This document shows, piece by piece, positions 1-9,661 of a stretch of DNA of 64,000 bases. The stretch comes from Bradymonadales bacterium. GTDB lineage: Bacteria > Myxococcota_A > Bradymonadia > JAFGEP01. The notes under the pieces were generated by a model. It searched no databases and had not been told where the DNA came from. It saw only the letters and a program-made list of their open reading frames with translations. A program made the translations under genes and the position numbers. Each line of letters begins with the position of its first letter. Positions within the stretch are counted from its first letter, which is position 1. The DNA lies in the NCBI GenBank assembly GCA_016931535.1, contig JAFGEP010000106.1:62001-126000 (forward strand). Direction: 5' to 3'.

Positions 1-37
1 GGGGATTGAGCGGCTCTACCCTGGGGGAGAACGACCG

Positions 38-3000
38 GTGCCTTCCGTCCTCCAGTTCGACCGGCTCCTGGTTGACCTCGACCACTTCGTCGCATACCGC
101 GACGGCAAACCGGTCGAGCTCCGCCGCCAGGCCTTCGATGTCCTGGTTCATCTGTTGCTGCACCACGAACGGGTCGTGACCCGCCAGGAGCTGTTCGAAC
201 GCTTCTGGTCCGGCAAGGAGGCCGGCGACTGGTCGCTTTCGACCTGCGTCAAGGAGATCCGCCGGGCGATCGGCGATACCCGGAAGCAGCACCGTCTCAT
301 CAAGACCGTGTACGGTCTCGGTTACACCATCATCGTGCCCGTCATCGGTCAGGTCGGAGACGATGCCGTCAAGCTGCTCCAAGCATTGGTTGCACCGGCA
401 TCCGGGCAGTCGCCCCCGCCCGAAGCGCATCGCGCGCTGGCGATGCCGGCTGCGGACAGCGGTGGGACACCTCTGTCCCACGTCGAGGACGGGGTAGTCC
501 ACCTGGTTCAGGGGGGGGCGGCTCACCTCGCAAAGCCCCCGAGCTCGGCAGCGGTTCGGGAATCCAGCCCGGCACCGGCTGAAGCTTCCACGGACCTGGG
601 GGACCGCACCACCGCCACCATTCTTGTCTGCGCCCTCGAGATTCCGGCAACCGCCGCCACGAATACGGCCCAGGCCCAGCAGGTTCGGCATCTCTTCCAC
701 CGTACTCTGCAGAAGGTGATCCAGGACCATGGGGGCTCGGTCCAGGAGACCTCCGCCGGCGAGGTGGTGGCTACCTTCGGTATCCCGCTGGAGCTGTCAC
801 ACCACGCGGAGCGAGCGGTCGGGGCCGCCCTGGAAATCGCCAGGCGTTGGGCAGGGCAGGGGGCGGAACACCTGGGTCGCATCCCCGTTCGCATCTACAT
901 CGACACGCGCTGGATCGTCGGCGCCCCATCGCTACGCCTCGATCGGTCGGACCTGGAGTCGGTGAAAGTCACGGCCGACTGGTTGCGGTCTCGCCTGCGC
1001 GTGCGAGATTCGAGCGAGATCGTGGTGAACCAGGGAACGACGCAGCGGATTTCTGCCCCGCTGGACATCGAGCTCACCCGCCTGGGTGGCGTGGAAGGGG
1101 TGCCGCTGTTCCGCCTGTCCCACAAGAGGAGGGGGAGTGCAGAGAGACGGGCGCCCCGCAACCGGAGCGATCACCCCTTTGTGGCCCGCGAGACCGAGCT
1201 GGCGACATTGGGGGAGCACCTCGAGAGACTCCTTGTGGGTCGGGGGGCGTTGGTGCTCGTGATCGGAGAGCCGGGGATCGGCAAGAGCCGGCTGGTCGAG
1301 GAGTTCTACCGGAGTGCGGGGACGGGTGAGGTTGCCTTCAAGGGTGTCGAGTGTACCCCTCATTCCCAATGGATGCCGTATGGGGTGCTGGCTCAGCTGG
1401 CCAGGGAGCTTTGTGCGATCAAGGAAGGGGACGAGCTGGGAGAGGTCGCACGGAAGGTGAACAACGTGCTGAGCCGATCAGCGCTGGAGGGGGATCCAGA
1501 GCTACCGATCCTGCTGTCGATGCTGCTCCTGACGGATCACCTGGACTTGCCCGCCACGGGGGATCCGGCCCGACTGAGGTCGAAGCTGTTCGATGCCTGC
1601 CAGCGACTGGTGATCGATTCCTCCGTGCTGTCGCCCCTGGTGCTGGTGGTCGAGAACCTCCAGTGGATCGATCCCACCTCGAGCGAGTGGTTCGACCTGC
1701 TGGTGGAGCGGATCGACCGTCTGCCGATCCTGCTATTGGCGACCTGCAGGCCGGGAACCGACCTGACAGCCGGCTGGCGGTTCCGTGGCCACCTCATGGC
1801 GCTTCAGCCGCTGGCCGATGGGGACAGCCGCCGGATCGTCTCCGAGATCCTGGCCCCCATGCTTACGCCCCGAGCGATCATCGACCGGATCGTGGAGAAG
1901 GGCGAGGGGAATCCGCTGTTTCTCGAGGAGCTGGCGATGGCCTGTCGAGAGGGAGGGGAGACGGCCCTCTCCTCGGGTCTGCCCGCTACCGTGCAGGCTG
2001 TCTTGACCAGCCGTATCGACAGCCTGCGGGCCGGTCCCCGGAGGGTGCTCGAGGTGGCCTCCTGCCTGGACAATCCGTTTGACGTCTCGTTGCTCAAGGA
2101 GGTGACGGGTCTTTCTGAAAGATCACTGGAACGCCACCTCTTGGACCTGGCAAGTGACGAGTTCCTCCAGACGCAAGCCGAGAAGACAGGCCATTCGGTT
2201 CGCTTCAAGCACGCGATGATCAGAGAGGCCGCCTACGAGAGCTGCCCCTTGGAAGACCGCCGACAGATCCATGGCAAGGTGGCCCAGGTCCTGCTCACCC
2301 TGCATGCGGACCTGGTTCGCGCTCGCCCCGAGCTGGTGGCAGAGCACACCTCGCGAGCCGGTCAGGCGAGCACGGCCATGCTCTACTGGCAGCAAGCAGC
2401 CTTGCTGGCGGCACAACACTCGGCTCCTGACGAGGCCATCGAGCACGTCGATCGGGGACTCGCCTTGCTCGAGCAGGTGAGCGACGTGCGCGAGCGGACC
2501 GACGCCGAGATCGCGCTGCGGTCGATCCTGGTGCGGGCGTGGATCATGGCGGGTGGGCCCGAGGTGCTCGAGGTGCAACAGGAGCGCCAGCGGGTCGCGG
2601 AGCTCCAGGAGTCGCTAGGACGGGACGTGATCATGCCGGAGGAGATGACCTTCCTCATCGACCGGGGTGACTTCGTGGAGCTGGCTCGGAGGGCTCAGGA
2701 GCTGATCGAGCGCGAGCAGCACAACGGCAATGTTCCCCTGCTCCTGTCGGCTCACAGCGTCCGCGGTCTGGCCCTGGGATGCCTGGGGCGGGGTGAGGAG
2801 TCGCGGTTCCACATCGATCGCGTCCTCGAGCTGAAAGCCGGCCTGGCCGATGAAGCGCTGGTCTCGCTGACCTGCATCGATCCGGTCGTCGAGAGCCAGG
2901 CCATGCTGGGTGCGATCCTCTGCCAGATGGGCTACTTCGACCAGGGCAAGGAGGCTCTGGTTCAGGCTTTGCAGCGTGCCGAGGAGCTGCGGCGCCCGTT

Positions 3001-3655
3001 CTCGGAGGCCTGGGTCTTGTTTTCTCGCATCGCCCTGTCGATCTGGCTGAGGGATGTGCCAACCACCCGGGACATGGTGGACCGGCTTGCCCAGCTGGCC
3101 CGGGTGAACCGTTTTCCGACCTGGCACGCCGTCGTCCAGCTCGGTCGGGCCTGGTTGGTGGCCGTCGAGGGACAGCGACCGGATGCGGCTGCCATGGCCC
3201 ACGACGCCATCAGGCGCTTTCGCAGCCTGGGTGGAATCGGCAACCTGACCCCGCATTGCATCGCTGCAGCGGTGTACCTCGCCGCTCGGGAAGGCAAGCG
3301 TGGCCTCGAGATCGTCGAGGAGGGGCTGGAGGCGGCTGGTAGGACCGGCCAGGAGATCAAGGTGGCCATGCTCTGGCGGCTGCGCGGCGAGCTGTTGACC
3401 CTCGACGGGGTCAGAGACGAGAGGGAAGCGGAGCGCAGCCTGGAGCAGGCGCTCCGAACCGCCCGCCCCATCCAGGCCAAATTTGCCGAGCTGCGGGCGG
3501 CGGTCACCCTGGCTCGCCTGTGGAGGCGGCAGGGAAAGCACCAGGCCGCGACCGAGCTCTTGCGGCCGATCTACGACTGGTTCGTGGAGGCGGGCCAGAG
3601 CGTCCCCGATCTTCTCGAAGCTGCTGAGCTTCTGGGCATCCTGCCCCAAGGTTGA
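38..3655 (+). CDS. Winged-helix regulator with degenerate cyclase-like domain, AAA/NACHT-like ATPase and TPR repeats
   Basis: This is a large cytoplasmic regulator of 1205 residues. Residues 1-105 form an OmpR/PhoB-type winged-helix DNA-binding domain (ending KTVYGLGYTIIVP). Residues about 188-360 resemble a class III nucleotide cyclase homology domain, but the metal-binding aspartates appear replaced (ALEI and GEVVATFG where FADI and GDGVMAVFG are usual), so activity is doubtful. An ATPase module follows, with Walker A GEPGIGKSR near residue 410 and a Walker B-like LVLVVENLQWID. The C-terminal half is helical with TPR character. The GTG start is chosen because GGGGGAG lies 8-9 bases upstream. 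It is a one-component sensor-type regulator of the MalT/SARP-like class by architecture; ligand and targets are unknown. Confidence 0.85.
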   Translation: MPSVLQFDRLLVDLDHFVAYRDGKPVELRRQAFDVLVHLLLHHERVVTRQELFERFWSGKEAGDWSLSTCVKEIRRAIGDTRKQHRLIKTVYGLGYTIIVPVIGQVGDDAVKLLQALVAPASGQSPPPEAHRALAMPAADSGGTPLSHVEDGVVHLVQGGAAHLAKPPSSAAVRESSPAPAEASTDLGDRTTATILVCALEIPATAATNTAQAQQVRHLFHRTLQKVIQDHGGSVQETSAGEVVATFGIPLELSHHAERAVGAALEIARRWAGQGAEHLGRIPVRIYIDTRWIVGAPSLRLDRSDLESVKVTADWLRSRLRVRDSSEIVVNQGTTQRISAPLDIELTRLGGVEGVPLFRLSHKRRGSAERRAPRNRSDHPFVARETELATLGEHLERLLVGRGALVLVIGEPGIGKSRLVEEFYRSAGTGEVAFKGVECTPHSQWMPYGVLAQLARELCAIKEGDELGEVARKVNNVLSRSALEGDPELPILLSMLLLTDHLDLPATGDPARLRSKLFDACQRLVIDSSVLSPLVLVVENLQWIDPTSSEWFDLLVERIDRLPILLLATCRPGTDLTAGWRFRGHLMALQPLADGDSRRIVSEILAPMLTPRAIIDRIVEKGEGNPLFLEELAMACREGGETALSSGLPATVQAVLTSRIDSLRAGPRRVLEVASCLDNPFDVSLLKEVTGLSERSLERHLLDLASDEFLQTQAEKTGHSVRFKHAMIREAAYESCPLEDRRQIHGKVAQVLLTLHADLVRARPELVAEHTSRAGQASTAMLYWQQAALLAAQHSAPDEAIEHVDRGLALLEQVSDVRERTDAEIALRSILVRAWIMAGGPEVLEVQQERQRVAELQESLGRDVIMPEEMTFLIDRGDFVELARRAQELIEREQHNGNVPLLLSAHSVRGLALGCLGRGEESRFHIDRVLELKAGLADEALVSLTCIDPVVESQAMLGAILCQMGYFDQGKEALVQALQRAEELRRPFSEAWVLFSRIALSIWLRDVPTTRDMVDRLAQLARVNRFPTWHAVVQLGRAWLVAVEGQRPDAAAMAHDAIRRFRSLGGIGNLTPHCIAAAVYLAAREGKRGLEIVEEGLEAAGRTGQEIKVAMLWRLRGELLTLDGVRDEREAERSLEQALRTARPIQAKFAELRAAVTLARLWRRQGKHQAATELLRPIYDWFVEAGQSVPDLLEAAELLGILPQG

Positions 3656-3769
3656 GGTCTTTACCGGTTGGCCCCCGAGACCGTCTTCGCAATCCGCGAT
3701 CAGAGCGTGTGGTTTTGATGTCAAGCCGGCCTTTCGTGACCAGCCATGAGCAGATGATCGCATGACCAG

Positions 3770-4351
3770 CTAGCCAGATCGCTCTCCTCTTGCCTGTCCG
3801 AGCAGGTCATCTACCTTTAGCAGCGGCGCCCATCTGTCTAGGTAGTCGGTATCCAGCCATTCCCCTTGGACTTTCAGGATTCCGAGGACATCGCTCCATT
3901 GGCGATCAGAGACCTGGTTTCCCAACCTGTACCAGACGGGCTTGTGCAGGAGCATATCTTCGGGGCTGGCAAAACGGATGGACACCAACCCCTCTTCGGT
4001 TTCGATCGGTACCATCCGGGCGCGCGCCATCTCCTCACAGGACCATGCATCATCCCGCTGGACGAAGATGTCTACCTTGAACATCGTTTCCAGGTGGATC
4101 ACGTTAAATGATGATCGTCGCCTGATCGCATCCTGTATCATCTCGGCGTCGACATAGAAATCGCTCCTCAGTGCGGTCGTGAGCGGTTCAACCCGGGGGG
4201 AATCGAGTCCGGCGACCAGGTCGACATCCTGCGTCGCCCGCGGAATGCCATACAGGGAGCTGGCGAGCGAACCTCCTACCAGGTAGGGGATCTGAAGCCG
4301 GTCGAAAACCGTGGCAATCCTCACCACGACCAGTAGCGGTTCGGACAGCAT
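3770..4351 (-). CDS. Nucleotidyltransferase-fold protein, AbiEii/MNT-like putative toxin
   Basis: The 193-residue product carries the nucleotidyltransferase signature: VGGSLASSLYGIPRATQDVD, with GGS at residues 26-28 and the two metal-binding aspartates at 42 and 44. This fold is used by AbiEii and MNT-type toxins that transfer nucleotides to tRNA or protein. The frame continues upstream to 4414, but the ATG at 4351 is chosen because it overlaps the stop of the preceding gene by one base (TGATG), implying translational coupling. The upstream partner is small, as antitoxins often are. Toxin function is inferred from fold and gene arrangement only; a housekeeping nucleotidyltransferase is possible. 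Confidence 0.75.
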   Translation of the reverse strand: MLSEPLLVVVRIATVFDRLQIPYLVGGSLASSLYGIPRATQDVDLVAGLDSPRVEPLTTALRSDFYVDAEMIQDAIRRRSSFNVIHLETMFKVDIFVQRDDAWSCEEMARARMVPIETEEGLVSIRFASPEDMLLHKPVWYRLGNQVSDRQWSDVLGILKVQGEWLDTDYLDRWAPLLKVDDLLGQARGERSG

Positions 4352-4614
4352 CAGTAGCCTGCTTCCCGGACGTCCCAACCGAACGCTCGCATCATGAGCT
4401 CCGGCTCGATCCATCGGGATGCCAGGCGAAGCGCCTGCTCACGGGGGGTGCTGTCCGGGTGCCGGAGGCAGATGTCGGCCAGCGCAAGCTGCTGCACGGC
4501 GTGGTTGAGGGCCCGAACCCGCTCCAGCTTCTGCTGAGGCGACATCCTTCGGAGACCCTCGATCAGCAGGGCTTCGATGTCGGGTCGGGAATCATCTGTC
4601 GGACTGCTGCTCAC
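4351..4614 (-). CDS. Small helical partner of the nucleotidyltransferase (putative antitoxin)
   Basis: The 87-residue product is predicted to be mainly helical, with MSPQQKLERVRALNHAVQQL followed by a second segment containing RHPDSTPREQALRLASRW. Short proteins with an M(S/G)P..K.ER...L..A...LA...IR.RHP pattern often sit directly before nucleotidyltransferase genes in myxobacterial and planctomycete genomes. The start is GTG; no convincing ribosome binding site is visible. Its stop overlaps the next start by one base, so both are probably made from one transcript. The antitoxin role is an inference. No DNA-binding motif was recognised. Confidence 0.65.
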   Translation of the reverse strand: MSSSPTDDSRPDIEALLIEGLRRMSPQQKLERVRALNHAVQQLALADICLRHPDSTPREQALRLASRWIEPELMMRAFGWDVREAGY

Positions 4615-4798
4615 ATGCTCATTTTGGCAATAGGGGCGGCTTGCTTCCAGTGCGTGTACATACGACTGGTGCCCCCCCGCCGGTCAGGTCAAGGTGAGTC
4701 TTTGGCGCTTTCCCCCTGTGCATCGAGGCCCTATACTTCCTGGTGGAGAAGTGGTGCCGGCTTCCATCTGGAATCGCCCTGCCATCGGAGGTGGCCAG

Positions 4799-4996
4799 GT
4801 GAAATACAACGTGGTGATCGAGCAAACGGATGAGGGCTTTGCGGTCTCTGTCCCTGGTCTACCAGGATGTCACTCTCAGGGAGCCACCGAATCGGAGGCG
4901 CTGAGCAACATTCGTGAAGCGATCCGGGAGTATCTCGAGGTGGCGCGGGAGCTTGCCGCCTCGACCGGCTCCAAGAACGTCGTCATCGACGTGTAG
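4799..4996 (+). CDS. hicB: HicB-family antitoxin (short form)
   Basis: The 65-residue protein has the HicB core: KYNVVIEQTDEGFAVSVPGL followed by PGCHSQGATESEALSNIREA, the partial RNase H fold that binds HicA. It ends without the C-terminal DNA-binding domain found in longer HicB proteins, so any autoregulation would need the complex or another factor. The GTG start is chosen because GGAGGTGG lies 4-11 bases upstream and because the HicB fold begins here. The hicA gene follows after one base. A possible -10 element TATACT sits at 4732-4737, with no clear -35. The order is antitoxin first, the reverse of the E. coli hicAB locus. Confidence 0.85.
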   Translation: MKYNVVIEQTDEGFAVSVPGLPGCHSQGATESEALSNIREAIREYLEVARELAASTGSKNVVIDV

Positions 4997-4997
4997 C

Positions 4998-5210
4998 ATG
5001 CCCAGATTACCGGGCATCAACCATCTCGATGCGGTCCGAGCGCTCGAAAAGGCCGGCTTCCAGATCGCTCGGCAGGGAAAGCACATCGTGATGACCGATG
5101 GGTTACGCATCTTGACCATCCCTCGCCACAACCCGGTGAATGCGATCACGATGGGCAACATCGTGCGGGACGCCGGCCTCACGATCGAGGAGTTCCGCAA
5201 CCTGCTCTGA
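4998..5210 (+). CDS. hicA: HicA-family mRNA interferase toxin
   Basis: The 70-residue product matches the HicA (YcfA) double-stranded RNA-binding-like fold: an N-terminal helix (DAVRALEKAGFQIARQGKH), the catalytic histidine at residue 29 in QGKHIVM, and the typical C-terminal NPVNAITMGNIVRDAGLTIE helix. Members cleave mRNA and are neutralised by HicB. It starts one base after the hicB stop, so the two are co-translated. All expected residues are present, so the module looks intact. Confidence 0.87.
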   Translation: MPRLPGINHLDAVRALEKAGFQIARQGKHIVMTDGLRILTIPRHNPVNAITMGNIVRDAGLTIEEFRNLL

Positions 5211-5348
5211 GTCGAGCGTTGCCATTGCCCCGTGCCACCACCCCCTTTTATCCTCCAGAAAGCTGGGGCCGCGAAGAGGGCGCGAATTGACGCGGCCCCC
5301 TGGCGGTTATACAGTTTGGCTCACCTGGAGGGAGGCCGGTACCGTCAG

Positions 5349-7526
5349 ATGCCATCGTTGCTCAACATCCGTTTCGGCGAGTACGTCCTGTTCCGCAAGA
5401 TCGCCAAGGGCGGCATGGCCGAGGTCTACCTGGCCGGCAAGAAAGGGCCGGGCAGCTTCGACAAGCTGGTGGCGCTCAAGACGGTCATCCGGCAAAAACA
5501 CGACGACACCGGCTTCATCCGCCTCTTCTACAACGAGGCGCGTCTGAGCGCCCGCTTCAACCACCCCAACATCGTGGCGGTCCACGACGTCACCCTCATC
5601 AACGGCCGGCCCACCATGGTGATGGAGTACGTCGCCGGAGCCACCGTGGCCGACCTGGTCCGCAAGGCGGCGGAAAAGGAGGAGCCCTTCACCCGGCAGG
5701 TGGCCCTCCGGATCGCGCTGGACTCCGCCCGAGGGCTCTACCACGCCCATCACCTGGCCGACTACGACGGGACCCCCCTCTCGCTGGTCCATCGGGATGT
5801 CAGCCCCCAGAACATCCTGGTGGGCTACGGCGGCCAGGTGAAGGTGTTCGACTTCGGCATCGCCCGCATCGCCGATACCGCCAACGGCGGGGAGAGCCTG
5901 GCCGGCGTGCTGGCCGGCAAGTACGCCTACATGAGCCCGGAGCAGACCCAGGGGGGCGAGCTGGACGAGCGGAGCGACGTCTTCAGCCTGGGGATCATCC
6001 TCTACGAGCTGACGACCCAGCGCCGCCTGTTCAAACGGAACAACCAGATCGAGGTGCTCCGGGCCATCACCGAGGAGGAGATCCCCGCTCCGGGTACGGT
6101 CGTACCGGGATACCCGCGGGCGCTCGAGCGGATCGTGATGTCCGCTCTGGAACGGGATCCGGCTAAAAGGCCCGCCACGGCGCTGGAGCTGCACGACGCC
6201 CTGGCGGCCTACGCCGCCGTGGCTGGTGAGGCCATGTCGATGGAGGCCATGGGGAACTACGTCGGCCGCCTGTTCGCGCAGGAGGTCAAGGCCGAGCAGC
6301 AGTTCCTCAAGGAGGCGTTCGATACCCTTCGCAGGGTCGATCTGGCCGAGCTGGACGAGCTGGTCGAAAGCAACGAGAAGCCGGGGACCGAACCCGCTTC
6401 CCCACGAGAACCCTCCGGCAGGCAGGAGGCGCCGAAGGCGGACCGGGCTGCCGAGCTCCGGGATCTGGCGGCCCGCACGGTGTCCAGTCTGTCCGACCAG
6501 CAAGGAGCACACCCTTCCGTTTCCAGCCTGTTCCCTTCCGTGAGGGAGGATCTCTATCGCGACCTGAAGCGCACCCGGCGCCACAACGTGGCTTTGGGCA
6601 TCGCCCTCCTGGTGGTCCTGGCCGGGAGCCTGGCCGGCTTTTTGAGCCTGATGGGCAGGCAGTCCCACCCGGCGGACCCGCTGCTCCAGCTGGATGGGAT
6701 GGGCCAGGCGCAGGTCGTCACCGATCCACCCGGGGCCACCTTGTTCGTGGATGGGGTGCAATACGCCGAGTCTTCGCCGGCCACCCTGGCCATCCCCCTG
6801 GAACGGGAGGTGTCCATCCGGGCCGAGCGGGAGGGGTACGAGGTGGGGTCGGCGGTGGTGACCGCCACGGCGTCCCATCCGGTGCACCAGCTGAGGTTCT
6901 ACCTGCGCGAAGGGGTGGAGCAGGAGGAGCAGATGGGCGCCATCCGGGTGGTGACCGTACCCTTGGAGGCCGCGGTGTTCGTGAACGGTGTCTATCACGG
7001 CCTGTCGCCCGCCACCATCCAGAATCTGAGGGTAGGGGAGACGCACACCTTGCGGGTGCAAAACGTCGGCTTCGAGACCCGCGAGGTCGAGTTCACGCTC
7101 ACCAGCTCCCGGACCCGGGAGTTCGAGCTCATCCTGACCGAGCGCCTGCAGCTCGGCACTCTGAGCGTTGTCACCGATCCGCCCGGAGCCACCTTGCGCA
7201 TCGATGGCGAGCTGGTGGGGGAGACCCCGATCGAGCGCTTTCCCCTGGTGGCCTCGCGCGATTTCAGGCTGACGCTGGACCTGGACGGATACCGGACCTA
7301 CCAGACCACGGTGCGGGTGGATCCGGACAGCGAGACCAGGGTGGACCAGCGGATGGTCCGGCTGCGCGACCGTCCCCCGGGCCGGACCGATGACGAGGAA
7401 GGACCCCGAACCCGCCCCACTCCCTCGGCCCAACCCACAAGAGAGGCGGATGAGGTGCCCGACGAGATCCGGCCGGTGCAGGATGAGGAGCCAGCACCGG
7501 AGGAAGACCCCTACGACCTGATCTGA
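5349..7526 (+). CDS. Transmembrane Ser/Thr protein kinase with three PEGA domains
   Basis: This is a Hanks-type kinase of 725 residues. The N-terminal catalytic domain has the Gly-rich loop IAKGGMAEVY, ATP-binding lysine 44 (VALKTV), catalytic loop VHRDVSPQNIL near residue 148 and the DFG motif (VFDFGIARI) near 168. A juxtamembrane linker leads to one membrane segment at about 412-435 (GIALLVVLAGSLAGFLSLM). Outside, three PEGA-type beta domains follow, each opening with a motif like VVTDPPGATLFVDG, and the tail is acidic and proline-rich. The ATG at 5349 is chosen over an upstream in-frame start at 5232 because the kinase fold starts there and GGAGGGAGG lies upstream. Extracytoplasmic PEGA domains suggest an envelope or surface-layer sensor; substrates are unknown. 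Confidence 0.93.
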   Translation: MPSLLNIRFGEYVLFRKIAKGGMAEVYLAGKKGPGSFDKLVALKTVIRQKHDDTGFIRLFYNEARLSARFNHPNIVAVHDVTLINGRPTMVMEYVAGATVADLVRKAAEKEEPFTRQVALRIALDSARGLYHAHHLADYDGTPLSLVHRDVSPQNILVGYGGQVKVFDFGIARIADTANGGESLAGVLAGKYAYMSPEQTQGGELDERSDVFSLGIILYELTTQRRLFKRNNQIEVLRAITEEEIPAPGTVVPGYPRALERIVMSALERDPAKRPATALELHDALAAYAAVAGEAMSMEAMGNYVGRLFAQEVKAEQQFLKEAFDTLRRVDLAELDELVESNEKPGTEPASPREPSGRQEAPKADRAAELRDLAARTVSSLSDQQGAHPSVSSLFPSVREDLYRDLKRTRRHNVALGIALLVVLAGSLAGFLSLMGRQSHPADPLLQLDGMGQAQVVTDPPGATLFVDGVQYAESSPATLAIPLEREVSIRAEREGYEVGSAVVTATASHPVHQLRFYLREGVEQEEQMGAIRVVTVPLEAAVFVNGVYHGLSPATIQNLRVGETHTLRVQNVGFETREVEFTLTSSRTREFELILTERLQLGTLSVVTDPPGATLRIDGELVGETPIERFPLVASRDFRLTLDLDGYRTYQTTVRVDPDSETRVDQRMVRLRDRPPGRTDDEEGPRTRPTPSAQPTREADEVPDEIRPVQDEEPAPEEDPYDLI

Positions 7527-7527
7527 G

Positions 7528-7579
7528 GTGCCCTCACTCCTGCTCCAGCCAGCGAGGGGTAACCCCTGGTTGAGGGCAT
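7528..7579. terminator. Stem-loop between convergent genes
   Basis: Between the convergent kinase and EF-G genes GTGCCCTCA (7528-7536) pairs with TGAGGGCAT (7571-7579) except at the end, and an inner hairpin GGGGTAACCCC lies at 7556-7566. No clear T-tract follows on either strand, so a bidirectional terminator role is only suggested by position. Confidence 0.35.
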
Positions 7580-7600
7580 CGGTTGTGGCACCTGCGGCCG

Positions 7601-9661
7601 CTACAGCTCGATGGTCTCGTGCAAGGTTCCGAAGGTCAGAAACTCCATGGAGAAGTTTCCTCGGCCCTGGGTGAGGCTTCTGAGCTGGGTGGAGTAGCCG
7701 AACATCATCTTGAGCGGGGCGTGGGCCTGGATGAGCTTGTTGGGCCCCAGGTCGTCCACCTGGAGGATCTGTCCCCCGCGGGCCGACAGATCCCCGATGA
7801 CCTCCCCCAGGTTCTCCGAGGGGGTATACACCTCGAGGCGCATGAGCGGCTGGAGCAACGTGGGATCGGCCTGGCGAAGGGCATCCCGCAAGGCCATTCC
7901 ACCCGCGATACGGTAGCCTAGCGGGACCGGGGTCTCGCTCTCCTCCAGGGTCAGGTTGACCAGGTTCACCCGCACGTCCACCACCGGGTCACCGGTGAGG
8001 ACGCCGCCGGTCAGGGATTCCTCGATCCCCTCGCGGATCGGATCCAGCAGGCGCCGCGCCCGCGAGGAGAGATCCTCCGGCAGCGAGAGACCGTACTGGA
8101 AGCCCGAGTTCCTGGGCAGAGGGCTCACGACCACCCAGACCTCCCCGAAGATCCGCTCCTCCTCGGTCTCCCGGAAGAAGCGCCCGTGACCGCTGCCTTC
8201 CTTGAGGACGGTCTCCCGGAAGATGACCTCGGGCTGGCCGACGCGGAGCCCCAGGCCATGGTCGCGTCGGATCCGGTCAGCCATGATCTCCAGGTGCAGC
8301 TCGCCCATGCCCCGCATGATCAGCTCGCCCGTGTCCGCATCCTCCTGGAAATGGAAGGTGGCGTCCTCGTCGGCCAGCTTGCCCAGGACGTCGATGAGCT
8401 TCTCCTTGTCCCGCATCGTCTGCGGTTCGATGGCGACGGAGATCACCGGCTCGCGGGCCTTGATCGGCTCGAGCAGGATGGGATGGGCCGGATCGCACAG
8501 GGTATCTCCGGTGGTCACCTCCTTCAGTCCGGCCGCTCCGACGATCATGCCGGCCGAAGCGGTGTCGATCCGGGTCCGGGTGTCGGCGTGAATGGCGAAG
8601 AGCCTCGAGATCCGGATGGTCTTGTCGCGACTGGAGTTGAGCACGACATCGCCGGCCGCCACCTTGCCGGAGTACACCCTCAGGTAGACCAGCTTGCGCC
8701 CCTCCGGGTACTGCACCTTGAAGGCCAGGCTGCTGAAAGGGGCCTTGTCGTTATGGGGCCGTTCGGCGGGGGTGACATGATCGGGGAGGGTACCGATTAC
8801 CCCGGGCAGATCGGCCGGGGAAGGGAGGTAGTGGACAATGGCGTCCATCAGGGGTTGGATGCCACGGTCCTTCAGCCCGGAGCCGCACAGCACGGGTACC
8901 ACTTTGAGGGCGTTGGTTCCCTGCCTGAGAGCGGCTCGGATCATCTTGGGCTCCACCGGCTGGCCGTCGAGGTAGCGCATGGCCACCTCGTCGTCCAGGT
9001 CGGCAACCACTTCGAGCAGGTACTCGCGCGCCTTTCGGGCCGGCTCACGTAACTCCGCCGGGATCTCGCAGGGGATGACGGTGGAACCTCGATCTTGCTC
9101 GTCGAACTGCAGCGCCTTCTGCTCGATGAGGTCGACGACCCCGGTAAAACCGGCTTCGGCTCCCCACGGGATCTGGATGGGAACGGCGACCACGCCGAAG
9201 CGCTCCCGGATCTGCTCCACCACCCGTTGGAAGTCGGCTCCCAGCCGGTCCATCTTGTTGACGAAGGCGATCCGCGGCACCTGGTATCGATCGGCTTGAA
9301 ACCACACCGTCTCGCTCTGGGGCTCTACCCCGCCGACGCCGCAGAACAGGGCGATGACCCCGTCCAGGACTCGCAGGGAGCGCTCGACCTCCAGGGTGAA
9401 ATCGACGTGTCCAGGGGTATCGATCAGGTGGATCTCGTGATCCAGCCAATCGAAGCTGGTCACGGCTGCCGTGATGGTGATCCCTTTCTCCCGTTCCTGG
9501 ATCATGTAGTCCATGGTGGCTTCGCCCTCATGGACCTCCCCGATCCGGTAGGTCTTGCCCGAGTAGAATAGGATCCGCTCGGTGACGGTGGTCTTGCCCG
9601 CATCGATGTGGGCCATGATGCCCATGTTGCGGACGCGCGATAGCGGTTTCGGTTTCGACAT
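7601..9661 (-). CDS. fusA: Translation elongation factor G
   Basis: The 686-residue GTPase moves tRNA and mRNA through the ribosome. It shows G1 AHIDAGKT, the switch I region with [14 protein letters not shown]3 DTPGH and G4 NKMD, followed by the usual domains II-V, ending [12 protein letters not shown]. Length matches the EF-G family (about 690). The frame is open upstream to 10177, but the ATG at 9661 begins the conserved N-terminus ([20 protein letters not shown]) and GGGGAACC precedes it. No rpsL, rpsG or tuf is adjacent, so it is not in the str operon here; it may be a second EF-G paralogue specialised in translocation or recycling. Confidence 0.93.
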   Translation of the reverse strand: MSKPKPLSRVRNMGIMAHIDAGKTTVTERILFYSGKTYRIGEVHEGEATMDYMIQEREKGITITAAVTSFDWLDHEIHLIDTPGHVDFTLEVERSLRVLDGVIALFCGVGGVEPQSETVWFQADRYQVPRIAFVNKMDRLGADFQRVVEQIRERFGVVAVPIQIPWGAEAGFTGVVDLIEQKALQFDEQDRGSTVIPCEIPAELREPARKAREYLLEVVADLDDEVAMRYLDGQPVEPKMIRAALRQGTNALKVVPVLCGSGLKDRGIQPLMDAIVHYLPSPADLPGVIGTLPDHVTPAERPHNDKAPFSSLAFKVQYPEGRKLVYLRVYSGKVAAGDVVLNSSRDKTIRISRLFAIHADTRTRIDTASAGMIVGAAGLKEVTTGDTLCDPAHPILLEPIKAREPVISVAIEPQTMRDKEKLIDVLGKLADEDATFHFQEDADTGELIMRGMGELHLEIMADRIRRDHGLGLRVGQPEVIFRETVLKEGSGHGRFFRETEEERIFGEVWVVVSPLPRNSGFQYGLSLPEDLSSRARRLLDPIREGIEESLTGGVLTGDPVVDVRVNLVNLTLEESETPVPLGYRIAGGMALRDALRQADPTLLQPLMRLEVYTPSENLGEVIGDLSARGGQILQVDDLGPNKLIQAHAPLKMMFGYSTQLRSLTQGRGNFSMEFLTFGTLHETIEL

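Noticed and set aside
2615..3763. 382-codon minus-strand frame opposite the regulator's TPR part
   Set aside because: Shadow frame in a GC-rich gene; no recognisable domain.
5307..7433. Long open frame of 708 codons on the minus strand opposite the kinase
   Set aside because: It is a mirror frame of the GC-rich kinase gene; composition is His/Gly/Arg/Leu-rich without any fold, and the plus strand is clearly coding.
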